A stretch of 64,000 nucleotides of DNA from Gymnothorax reevesii. Taxonomy: Eukaryota; Chordata; Actinopteri; Anguilliformes; Muraenidae. The notes under the pieces were generated by a model. It was not told the origin of the DNA and searched no databases. It saw nothing but the letters and a program-made list of their open reading frames with translations. The stretch's first letter is position 1. Each line of letters starts with the position of its first letter. The translations under genes were made by a program, and so were the position numbers. The DNA is taken from positions 119,339,166 to 119,403,165 of the forward strand of contig CM056576.1 in the NCBI GenBank assembly GCA_029721435.1, given 5' to 3'. Positions 10,435 through 20,905 of this stretch are shown one piece after another.

Positions 10435-11906
10435 TTAAAGCTATAGTCGGTAACGTTGAAGAGCTGGCAAGATTTGTAAGTGGCACCTCCTCTAAGCTCC
10501 ACCCCCTTCCGTCAGTGCTCCGTTCAAAGCCAAGCCCCCACAAACTTGAAAGCGCATCTGACAGTAGGACTCAACAGGGCATAGGAGAGCTGACTCAGCC
10601 ATTTCCACACATTTTGGACATCAACCAAACTACGTCATGTCTCATTCACCAGTTAGTAAACTATATTATTATAGTCACTTTCAAGCTAGTATGTCATGTT
10701 TAGCAATACTAACCTCAGACGTTTTGTATTATATGCAGAGAGGTGCCGCCGGAGGTCAGTTAGGGTAGGCGGAATCCCCCCATTAAGCAAACAATAACTC
10801 TATTACTTTGCTTGATTAGCAATCTGAGGATAAACTAATTTATGAGACTAAACGGTAGAATGGTGTGCCAGTTCCATCCACGTCACCAGTACCGATGACC
10901 GGATTTAGCCGCTTTCACACTGGATGCGGAATGAATTTTTCGCGCGACAAATTACATTCAAAGTCAACGCAAAGACGCGAATACACGCATTTCGAGTCAT
11001 AGGCCACCGCTGCATCAGCTGACGGAGAAACGTAAACAGCAATCACAATGGTGAACGTTAACTCCTTTGGTAAATAATACAGGCGTATTTCCACAGCAAG
11101 CAGTTCAATGTCCAGGGTACAGAGGCGCTTCTTCACGTTCACATGTCCGGGATGACACCACCTCTCACTCACATATGGTGCAAACCCACCTCCCTTCTTG
11201 AGCGAGTTGTACCATGTTTCACTGAAGTAAAAAAAAATGCCCCACTCACGGTATTCCCTCTGGGTCTTCACCAGAGCCGCGCGCTCATCCGTCTTGTCCC
11301 CCAAAGACCTCACGTTTCTCATTATAAACGTTGGGACCGCTGGCTTCTGTCTTCTCTTTTTCTCCTTCTGCTTGACTCCAGATCTACAACCCCAGCGTCT
11401 CCTCCATAACTCCTGCAGGATCAGAGGTCTGTCTCCGGGCAACAGCACAGGCTTACACAGGGCAATCAACTGATCCCGTGTGTAAACAATGCCCCCGCTC
11501 CAACCGGCAAAGTTCTCAGTTACGAAAAAGTTTCCTTCTTCTTCTTTTTTTTGGAGTTTTGGGGCAATTTCAATAACAAAGGTGTATTACCGACAACTAC
11601 TGGCTGAATATTTCCGGCAACGGTGAAATGTGATGAGCGTGCACATGGGGAGGAGGGAGGGACAGAGGGTGGCATGGGCAACAGAAGGCATCTGATCATC
11701 TGATTGATTCTTTCCGTTCGGACCGAATGGCAGGGATTTGTCAGAGTTTTTACAGCTTTTACAGTCCTGCAGCCAACACAGAGGTCTGATTCTTTTCGTT
11801 CCTTTTTCTGAATACATAATGTATTGACTACTCTCAGGATAGATGGACCATTTCACCTAGTATAACAAAAAGTGTTTCTGAACAGGATTACTAACTATAC
11901 CTTTAA
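10435..11906. mobile_element. TTAA-flanked DNA element 1 (1.46 kb interior)
   Basis: TTAA at 10435-10438 and 11903-11906 brackets related inverted ends: AGCTATAGTCGGTAAC on the left and the complement of AGGTATAGTTAGTAAT on the right. A second element with near-identical ends lies at 53753-55159. TTAA target duplication is typical of piggyBac-like and Kolobok-like transposons. No transposase was recognised inside, so the element is non-autonomous. Its interior carries an antisense LINE fragment. Confidence 0.65.
11000..11545 (-). pseudogene. L2/CR1-like LINE endonuclease fragment
   Basis: The minus-strand frame 11469-10915 shows hallmarks of the apurinic-type endonuclease at the N-terminus of a LINE ORF2. 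A basic stretch (SGVKQKEKKRRQKPAVP) is followed by NVRSLGDKTDE, the catalytic SETW motif, a GGG.A.YV block, then LCTLDIELLAVEIR, YYLPKE and IVIAVYVSPSADAA. This order is that of fish L2/CR1-type LINEs. The segment between SETW and the GGG block is about 25 residues shorter than usual, an internal deletion. The LINE similarity stops near 11000; the rest of the frame is unrelated. No reverse transcriptase follows. It is a dead fragment inside the TTAA-flanked element. Confidence 0.75.
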
Positions 11907-11992
11907 AATGACATTAGGCCATTATTCCCTTTGTGCGTACATAGACGTCGGCGTCCGTAAATTCCGAAATTTAATTCGGAAGCTTAAGTTAT

Positions 11993-12521
11993 AAAGCTTG
12001 AATAGAGCTGCCGGATAGCTCAAGCGGTTAAAGCACTGCGTTGCAACGTAGAAGTGACTATTACGTCGCGGGTTCAAGCCGCGGTCGTACCAGCTGGCAG
12101 TGGTCGGCATCTTTTTCAGCGTAGCGCACAATTGGCCATCGCGCTACAGGGATTCAAATTGGTAAGGGACTGCCAGGTGAGGGAAAATAAATAAACAGCT
12201 TTGTTCGTTGCTCAAGCGCCTCCTGTTGGCTAGACAGACGCTCGTCAGGAAGATTCAAAGTCTGTTCATGTCCGGGTATCCTCTGCCCTCGTTCCGAACT
12301 TGTGAAGATTCAATGAATGAGTGAATAAGAATCAGTGGCTGACAGGCACATGCTTCGGAGGAGAGCCGTGAACTGCCTTCACTATCCTGAGTTGGCAGCA
12401 AGGGGTCGCATACGAGCAAGCTTTGTACATAGTTCACCAATTGGGCATTCCAGATTCGGGTGAGATTGAAGATGCCAAATTTAAAAATAAATAAATAAAT
12501 AAATAAATAAAGCTTAAATAG
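11993..12521 (+). mobile_element. tRNA-derived SINE with target-site duplications
   Basis: A complete retroposed SINE of about 500 bp. Its head (12008-12090) is tRNA-like, with A-box-like TAGCTCAAGCGGTT and B-box-like GGGTTCAAGCC, an internal pol III promoter. Its tail is (AAAT)n at about 12484-12508. It is flanked by 13-bp direct repeats that differ at one base: AAAGCTTGAATAG at 11993-12005 and AAAGCTTAAATAG at 12509-12521. These features show LINE-assisted insertion. The family name is not known to me. Confidence 0.85.
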
Positions 12522-13247
12522 GTTCACGCACAACGGGAAAAATTGGCAAAGTTTTGCATTCTGCGTAAAGGGGTTAATAAACCCATAAGAGAACCTGACA
12601 AATTACTTGTATTTTCTAAAATCAATACAAAATTGACAAATTTTGGACACCGCAGAGGAAAACCTTTTTTCACTGAAAATCTGTAAATAGATACTAAAGC
12701 TCAGCACAGAGGCTAATCACAGCCCATTCCAACATGCAATTTAAGTCTGAATAATTTTATTAGAAGTTCCAGCCATTTCTACAATGAGAAAACAAGCATT
12801 TTGTCCCTAAGTACTGTTTTATGAGCCATAAAAATTGGTGTGTGTGCACCCAAGAGGAGGACAGGGTGTCAGTCTGCTGACTCGATATTTGTATTCATAC
12901 GCGCAGATATTAGCTGCTGGTGTCATTTCAGCACACGCTCACCATCTCGCTTCATCTGGAGTCATGTATGCGGCAAATGGAAACCCATCATGCTAATACT
13001 GAGTAGCTAGACTCCATACAGAACAATGGCATTCAACCTCAATGTTCCAAATGGAAGTAAAGTGAGTAAATGCACAGTAAAAGGTCCACTCTACTCATGT
13101 AACATTAGATTTATGATGTTTTAGCAAGAGTTCACTCTGGGCATTCCATGCAAACTTGGTCACCTTTTAGCCTCACCCTGTCAAATGTGCACATGATTTT
13201 TATACATGTTAATCAACAGGAAAGAGGGTTAAAATATGGTTAGATTA
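12522..13247. other. No gene recognised
   Basis: No exon, RNA or repeat was recognised. The part at 12850-13030 has balanced composition and looks unique. Confidence 0.5.
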
Positions 13248-13499
13248 GCCTAAATGATCAAAAACTGGAAAAGAGATGTCTGCACACTGGTAAATGAGCT
13301 CCTAAAAAATTTTTTTATTGCACAACAGTTTTGGTCGATATGGCCTTCGTCAGGTACAAACAAGTGCCTTTTTCGGGAGCTCATTTAACAGTGTGCGGAC
13401 ATCTTGTTTCCAGTTTTTGATGTTATTGTTTGCCCTGCACCTGTTTCAATACTTGGATGTGCCCATAAGCTCTTGGAATTTCATTGGCCTAAATGATCA
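13248..13499. mobile_element. Foldback insertion with perfect 13-bp duplication
   Basis: The direct repeat GCCTAAATGATCA at 13248-13260 and 13487-13499 flanks a 226-bp insert. The insert begins with a 42-bp arm (13261-13302) that is mirrored, imperfectly, at 13376-13417, giving a large hairpin. A further 69 bp of non-palindromic sequence follows the right arm. A 13-bp duplication is typical of LINE-mediated retroposition rather than of DNA transposons with short TSDs. Confidence 0.8.
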
Positions 13500-16400
13500 C
13501 CCATTCAGAGGAGAGGGGCCTCAACGCTGACCAGTTACAGATTTTGTCACCAAAGCTGAAGATGCCCATCTTTGCAAAACTGTACGGTCCGTTCATTATC
13601 AAAAAGCCCACAGGTGAGGTTTTAAACAATTTCAATTGCTTAATAGTAGCAAACTAGTGTTTTTAAAATTATTATTAGCAATTTGCAGAAGACACGTAAA
13701 GGGTAGATACTTATTCTTATCTCCAGAAGATTTTGTGCCCGCTATTGGTCGAGCAGTAACAGATTTCTGAGCATACGTTGGCTAGGTCAGTCTCACACAT
13801 GAAGCCTTAATATAGACAATTATTCATTGGTCTTCTTATTTGTTTATTATTCCATGACTGAAAAGGAAAAATGAAAATCAAGATGAAATCATACAATGAG
13901 AAAGTCCAGGTCTGCAAAATGTGCATAGAGGAAAGACCATGTGAATGTCACCAAGATTTTTACCTCTAAATTTTAAATTCATTGCTTAAGCAAGGATGAT
14001 GCTTTGCTCATTGAATAGTTGTTTTACCTGAGGCAGGGAACCCAAGCTAAGATATCAGTTTAAAGAATTCAACAGCACCCTTTGGATATCTTCCAAGGTC
14101 CTACGCCCTAGGCTAGTAAATGAACATACCGGTGACTATAGCTAAAGTTAAATAGCACGTCCTTCACAGCATCTTTAAATAAACCGACCCTTTCGCACAC
14201 CTTTTTCCATGTAGGACTGGCTCTCACTTGATTTTTGAACACACTGTGCTCCCAATGGACAATGATGGTATTTGAAGCTGTCGTTACACCAATCAAAATT
14301 CTCATTAGAGCATGTGGCAGCTTCTCACAGAGTGATAGTTATCTTCTCGTACATGCCAGCCAGTGAGAGTAGAGGCCCTTGTGTTGATGCCTCCGTGTCT
14401 TATCGAGAGCTCGGTTGAGAGTAATAAACGGGCTGTTGATTGGCAGTTTTGTCATCTGAGGGCGATTGCCCCTTGATCATAGGCTGCCTGGGAGCGGAAG
14501 AACACACTGGCATGTTGGGAGCGCAGGGGGAATGAGGGTGGGGGTGGTGCTGGTTTGTGTGGCTACAACCAGGGCTCATCTGACATTATCTCACCCCTGG
14601 CCCTCCACGCAGCCACCACAATGGCCCCCTTCATGTGCCCCCTCTGACCCCTCTACACCCCAATCCAGCCCCCCTTCCCACTCATCTCACTTCGGGTGAA
14701 GTCAATGGACAAAAAGACTCATTTTTCAAAGACTGGAGGTCCGTCCACCAGCGCCGCTTCTCGCTAAGAGGCCTTGTCAAATCGCACAGGTTTTGATCCT
14801 CAGGGAGACAGAATGGCCTTTTCCCTCGGCTGTCTATTGCATTGAAAAAGAAAACTAAGATGAGAAATTATCAAAAATTAAATGAAATTACCCTGAACAC
14901 AAACTCCCAGTACCCCCTCTCTCCTCGGGAGATCCCTCACCCTCTCTTTTTCAACCTGTCCCCTTCCTTTGCTTTCTCTTTTTCAGGGATACTCAAATTC
15001 GGCCTTCAAACCCAAATCTGCCTCCGGTTTTCTTTCCTCCCAGGTTAAGTGACTGAAAAATTAATGCAATAGATTGGCCAGATTGGCTTCACATTCGACT
15101 CCCAGGTAAAGGGAAGGTGAGAAACCAGCGGTTCTCAGCCCTCGAGGACTGCAGTTCGCAGAGCAGAGCTCAGTGTTCAGGGGCCAACATAATCAATGGC
15201 CCTCTGGCCCGGGGCCAGTAAACCTTCAACTCCAACGAGTGCATTGTTCAGTTTATGGGCTTATTAGGCCAGTCAGTTATTTTTTGACTCCTGATTATGA
15301 AAACAAAATGCATGTAATTTGGTTGATGGGCCAGTGGAAATATACTTAAGGTCTAGTGCATCACGCCCGAATTGCCAAGTGGGCTAGACAGGAAAAAATC
15401 TTTTTGTTGAACCCTGTGTATATGTCCCTATTTGTATTTAGTCAATACCACTTTTTTATTTTTTAAAAAAGTCTGGGTTCTTCAGGTTCCAGATGGTATC
15501 AGATCGCAGTGTTTGGTCCTCATCTTCTCACCATGAAGCCGCAGCAGTGATCAGCAGGTGTAAATGGAATGGCCTTCCCTGCGGCGGTATCGTGAATCGC
15601 GCTTCATGCTGTACGTCAACACTCCATTTGAGTGGTTCTGTCTTTGGAGCAGATCAATAAACCCACTAAATGCATTTCCAAGTATTTATATACCTCGTCA
15701 ATTAGACTCCCAGCATACGATTTTGATGGGATAATAGCCTTTACATGTAACAATTAGGTCATTAGCAAATATGTCTGCGGTGACCACAGACACAGTGATG
15801 TCATTGATATTTAATACAAGCAGGAATGCTGGACCCTGGCATTATGACATTATGGATTAATATTCGTATAAATATTTCAATCAAATCACTAGAGCTTTAC
15901 GAACGAATAGTTAAAATTGAATGATCTGTCGAAGTAAATATCTGATCCACTTTGCTAGTATAATGGCCATCTGACTGAGTTGCACACACGCAGATTATTC
16001 TGCAGGTGCATGTGTGTAAGGAAGCTTGAATAATGTGCTGACAGTGATAACACAGGTGACGATTAATGGCGCTGTGTATTACGGCTTATTTCAGAACTGT
16101 GCCAGCATACCTGGAGGCCAGCTACAGGTTCTTACTCAGAGGGTAACCAAAGAACAGAGGGGGCCATGTACAGTAAACGCCTTCAGGGGTCCTGAAATCC
16201 ATAAAGAACATGCACCTGCATCAACTCACGCCGAGCTGCTGGCACAAAGAGCTCAGAATCCGCTACTCACAGCACTGGCCCAGGTGGCACACCTGCAGGC
16301 CCATGGCAGGTCGTGAGAGAAAGGCAGGTGTTCAATGAGGATGTGAGACATAAAATGAAGACAAATAATCTAAATGCAGAGGTCCCTGACTGACAAGAAA

Positions 16401-17340
16401 CCACATTTCCCAAGAATCTCTGGAACAGCTCAAATGATAGCCATGAATGGTAAAGATGAAGCTCGATATACTTCTTGCGACTGAAATGCAATGTAGGCTG
16501 TCTGTTGGCACACAGCCCACCTATATATCATTCTGGCATGGTTATATCTCTGCAGAAAACCAACTTGTGAGAGTTTTTTAATTGTGCCAAGAAGGACACC
16601 TATCTTTTCAACATAAGCAGTCTTATTCACACCACCATTTCTTTTTCTGACACTCGCATAAGACATGATTAAGCCACCAGCAGAACCACTGGTTTCGAAT
16701 CAGGATTTTGAAGGCTAAATCAACCTCTGCTCTTGCTAGCTAGGGTGACTTACCTTTAGTTCAATAGCATAAAGTAAACTCACTAAAAATGTAACATAGA
16801 AGCCACATGCAGCAATGTGCTTGCTTATTCCACAATAGTAATCTCTTCCCTATACTAGCTACTAGCAATGTTGCCAGCAAATCAGCTAACCTAAACGAGG
16901 CTTTAATAAATCTAAAGGTACAATGTGCAGATTTTTTGCTCCTTCTGACACTTAAGACTCTGATCCTGCACCCAAAGAGTGTAAATTTAACTTGTTGGGT
17001 GTGCGCTCTTCTACCTACATCATGTTTTGCAATAAATTTTTGAAGTATAATATTGACATGGTGCTGCAGCTAACTAAATGTGTACACATGAGATTGGGTT
17101 TTTTAGTTATTTTCAAAGTTTGATATTTGTATTTTTACTGTGCTGGCATTTCAATGGGTAGCCTAATCGATATGTTGGCACTAGCTGGTCGGTAAGGTTG
17201 TACAATGGGGGGTGATCGAAAAAAGAGGCTACTGACAAAAAATTGGCTACATGTATATGATAACATATACCAATTTCTAAGCTTGCTGAAAGTTGTAAAA
17301 ATTATCTCTTGTAGGTCAAAGATTAATCAAAATTAGGAGA
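13500..17340. other. No gene recognised; long unique stretch
   Basis: No exon or RNA gene was recognised. The part at 14590-14700 is C-rich and simple. The parts at 14280-14470 and 15660-15850 have mixed composition with homeobox-like AT cores (CATTA, TTAAT). They are reasonable places to look for conserved enhancers, though alignment is required. The open frame at 16026-16316 has no known motif. A run of A lies at 17340-17353. Confidence 0.45.
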
Positions 17341-17353
17341 AAAAAAAAAAAAA

Positions 17354-17970
17354 CCTGTGTTAGTGAATAGGCCACCAGGCCTCCGTTGCAGACGGAGGTG
17401 GTTTGCTTTCCTCCCATACTAAAATCTGTGCACTCAAGCTAGATTTTGTGTTCCGTGACGTAATGGCATAGTGCTAAATAAGCCAGTCAGAAGGCCTATT
17501 ATGTCATAGTCCTTTTAGGTTTCCCCAGTCAAATATTAATACCAAAGATTTTTGGTTATTTATATTTATATATATGTATGTATGTATACACACACAGACA
17601 TAAATTCTTATATAAAATTAGAATCTGATCGAAGAAAGAGAAAATACGTGTATTTGGAAAAGCCCACTCAATGTTCTTTCAAAGTAGTGTTCTTTCCGTA
17701 AATACTGCTATCCTCAAGTGAACTGTTCGTTGGCTGTATGGCATGCTACTGTTTGTTATAAAAGTTCTGAAGGACGAAAAGCCAACTGAATGAGGCCATA
17801 AAGGAAATCAAGTGACTTTACTGAAGGCGACCGGCCTCGCATCACCCGTCTAACAATCATAGGTGCCGCCCAAAGTCCGCAGCTCTGCAGCGAAAGAATT
17901 TGTGTTCGGGAAAACCTCCAACACCAAAGAACCCGGGGGGAATTCCTCCTTTTGAACATTTTCAACATGC
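17354..17970. other. No gene recognised; AT-rich simple patches
   Basis: A CCTCCGT/ACGGAGG hairpin lies near 17380-17400, and TATA/TATG simple sequence at about 17545-17590. No exon or known repeat was recognised. Confidence 0.45.
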
Positions 17971-17981
17971 TGGTGTTGGTT

Positions 17982-18159
17982 AGCCTCCGCTGCAGACATC
18001 TTATGTGGTTGAGCTTCCAGGCATCCACAACAGTACATACATATATTGTCAGTTAGCTCCTGAACTTTCAGAGTTTCCCTGAACGCAAAACCCAGCTTGA
18101 GTGCGCAGACATTAATGTGTGAGGGAAGCGAACCACATAAGATGTCAGCAACGGAGGCT
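17982..18159. repeat. Inverted repeat with 29-bp arms
   Basis: The left arm 17982-18010 and right arm 18131-18159 match at 27 of 29 positions when one is reversed. They begin AGCCTCCG and end TTATGTGGTT. The 120-bp spacer has no coding signal. It could be a foldback element or the core of a larger decayed transposon. The minus-strand frames across it are by-products. Confidence 0.75.
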
Positions 18160-18185
18160 ATAGGCCACCATGGTAACATCTGTTT

Positions 18186-19487
18186 GACTGGAACTATTGA
18201 GGGTCTCCATGATTCGCCATCTTAATAAAATCTTGGCCTTTTGTTCCCTACTGAGTTGACACAACTCTCTCCATCGCTGTGGCCACAATGAGGTCCTGGG
18301 ATGATGTCAAAAAGGTTCCAATGCCTGAGTATACCATCAACGTAATATGACGACATCCACAGAATTCTAAAATAGTAGAACGGACATGACTATGACATGA
18401 ATTTGTCAGCCACGTTGGGTTAGACTTCTGCTGCCTGCTACCGTTGGCCTGTCTGTGTAGAATTCTATAGTCTTTCCTTTCTTCAGTCACTGATGTCCAC
18501 AACTGCAATTCAGTTATACCCATAATAGTGCCCATTAGTAGCAGGTTCCAGACAGTAAGGACCCCAAGAAATCTTCCGTTTTACTGTTCAGCAGTCTATG
18601 ACCACCCCACACACTTGACCATAACAGTAATCCTTCTCTTGCCCAATGCCTGTGGATTATAGTGACATTCCAGAGTTTTTTACTTGAACACACTCAAGAA
18701 TTCACAGCCTGGAGAATCACACACTTTAGAAGGCCTAATCAAATTGTACTCTCACTTCCTTTTATAAGTTTGTCCTTGTGAGAGGACGGGCTCTTCAATG
18801 AGGTGAAAGTAGCAACACTTATATCCTACACAGCCAGAACAGTCCCATAATCCATTCTCAGTGCCTCTGCTGACCATGATTTCAAGTTGAAACAGTCTTC
18901 CCTGTGAAACCCCAGATGTACCTCTGTCAATTTTCATTGTATGTATAGTACATCTTCAGCAGCCAATTGTCACAAGAAACACAGATGAAACAAATGCAAT
19001 TTTGTTGTTTTCCTCTGAAAACAACAATGATCGACTGAAACTAGCCTTTAAACGAAGGACATGGCTTACGAAGACAAAGAGAAATGCTCAAATAAAAGTC
19101 TGTGGTCCTCTAACGTAGAGAATGACGGCAGCCCGTTCTCTAATAGAAAATATGTAAATTCGAATCATCCTGGGAACATCACGCCTCTGATTTTTTGACA
19201 GAGAAATGGGATTTGTTTCTGCCTAAGCCGATCTGTCTTCAGTTTTCTGATTACGTGGTACCAAGAAAAATTTGAAAGACAAATCAGACAATACCAGGGT
19301 GGTGTTATTCGAGTGAAGATAACTACACTGCTTGCTTATCAGCCGAACACTTACAGTTCGAAAAGAAAAATTACTGCCCTAAGCATCTAGCCATGAAGAA
19401 TTGCAGAACTAGCGATAGGTCAAGACACTCAGAACCTAGAACAGCAAGGTTTCAAGCCCTGTGTAATAGAAAGCACTGTTGAATTGC
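18186..19487. other. No gene recognised
   Basis: No exon, RNA or known repeat was recognised. The minus-strand open frames at 18248-18535 and 18752-18937 have balanced amino-acid content but match no family I know. Confidence 0.4.
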
Positions 19488-19948
19488 TCAAGTGATAATA
19501 ATAATATAATTATTTATAATGCACCTTTCAAGAAACCCAACACCGCAGAGCAGGGACGAGACATTAAGGAGGAACATGAGGCATATATACTAAATATAAA
19601 TAAACTTCCAAAGTTTCAGTTGACTCTCAAATAATTGACTGAGTGAGAAAAGTTTCAGATCCATCCAACATTCTTTCACTCAATTTTTTGTTCATGATGT
19701 ATGCAGTATAGTACATGATACTGTCAAGCCACGCCCCCAGCGCTCCGCATCATCAGAGTTCTGAGGAGCCGGCCTGCATCTCCACTCATCATTCACTATG
19801 CACGTTTTGTGCATAAATTAGCTAATTATCCAATTATTGAAAACAAAGGAACACAGTAACAAATTGGGTGTGAAGTCCTGGAGGATTTCAGAGAGGTAGG
19901 GAGGAGCAAGCCTGTGGAGTTATGTCAAGGTGAGCAGAAGGATTCTTA

Positions 19949-20481
19949 AAAGGTCCCCCATTATGGTACCAGTTGCAAAGCTAACTAGGCTTATGCCGTC
20001 GGAGGCGACGGCTTGGGGTATATGATAAAAACAGTGCTTTTTCAGTTTTTGGCCCCTAGTGGCCAATCTAGAAATTGTAAATTGTCCAAAATCAAATCAG
20101 TTCTTCCTCTCCATGATACTTACTTATATGCAAAACATTAAAATTTCTAATTGAAATATTACTGAAGTTATTGCGTTAACATGTAGGGCGGCATGGCGGC
20201 GACGGCAGCTGGACCAAAAACATAATATCCCCGAAACGCCATTCGGCATTCGGGGATATAATTAGCCGTTATGAGCCAGTTCAAAATCGACCCTTCCTGA
20301 CATCAGAAGGGGGATTGACCACCCAGAATAATGAAATCTGATTGACTGCTTGGCTAACGTTGATCAGTTCTTCTTGCTTCTGTCTGAATTCTTCCCCATG
20401 TGATGTCAAGAAGGAAAATATTTTGAAATGGCTTGTAATAACTAATCGGCTGTGCACCTGGTGACATAAAAGGGGACCTTT
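19949..20481. mobile_element. Non-autonomous TIR element inside the LINE relic
   Basis: The ends AAAGGTCCCCC (left) and GGGGACCTTT (right, 20472-20481) are inverted copies. A further stretch inside, ATTATGGTACCAG against CTGGTGACATAAA reversed, also pairs loosely. The flanking sequence on either side reads as one LINE when the insert is skipped. No transposase is present. A hairpin-ended repeat occupies its centre. Confidence 0.65.
19988..20262. repeat. Repeat with a hairpin at each end, nested
   Basis: The left end holds a GCCGTCG/CGACGGC hairpin (19995-20012). The right end holds a perfect 11-bp-arm hairpin (ATATCCCCGAA 20225-20235, TTCGGGGATAT 20249-20259). About 210 bp of AT-rich sequence with no coding capacity lies between. 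It sits inside the TIR element that itself sits in the LINE, giving three nested layers. Confidence 0.6.
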
Positions 20482-20905
20482 GAGTCAATGAGGTTTTGAG
20501 TTAGGAGCCAGTGGATTTTGCGGTGGATAGGGTGATGTGGTCTATGGTGTGGGCGTGCTAGATAATGTGAGCAGCAGAGTTGTGCATGAGCTGAAGGTTA
20601 TGGAGGAGTTTGGCAGGGAGACCAGGAAGACCAGCATTATAGTAGTCCAATCGGGAAGTGACGAGGGCGAAGACGAGCATTTCAGTGTTGGCCTGAGATA
20701 ATGAGGGAAAGAGTCCAGGGATATTGTGAAGGCAGAAGTAGGCAGTGTAAGTAACTGACTTACTGAGTGAATTGAAGGAGAGGGCATTGTCCAAGGATGA
20801 CACTGTGACTGTTGATATAGGAGGGAATGTGGACAGTGTTTTTGTTGATGGTGAGGGTGAAGTCTGCAGATTTTGCCGACATGGATTTAGTGCTAAAGAG
20901 AAGGT

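Larger units (their letters stand above)
19493..20905 (-). pseudogene. L2-like LINE reverse transcriptase relic, interrupted
   Basis: On the minus strand, the frame 20803-20558 includes ALSFNSLSKSV, a HNIPGLFPSLSQANTE segment and VTSRLDYYNAGLPGLP followed by LQLMHNSAAHI. This is the C-terminal reverse-transcriptase/thumb region typical of fish L2/CR1-type LINEs. Further downstream on the same strand, RLAPPYLSEIL (about 19880-19915) continues that domain. The 3' end near 19493 has the TTGAAAGGTGC-type tail and an ATT-repeat end common to such LINEs. The two coding pieces are separated by an inserted DNA element (19949-20481). Frameshifts and stops make it a relic, and the N-terminal endonuclease is absent here. 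Confidence 0.75.

Noticed and set aside
12008..12090. tRNA-like sequence as a possible real tRNA gene
   Set aside because: The A and B boxes are present but the acceptor stem does not close, and it is the head of a SINE with tail and target duplications.
18248..18937. Decayed host gene on the minus strand
   Set aside because: Amino-acid content looks protein-like, but no family is recognised and there are no splice signals.
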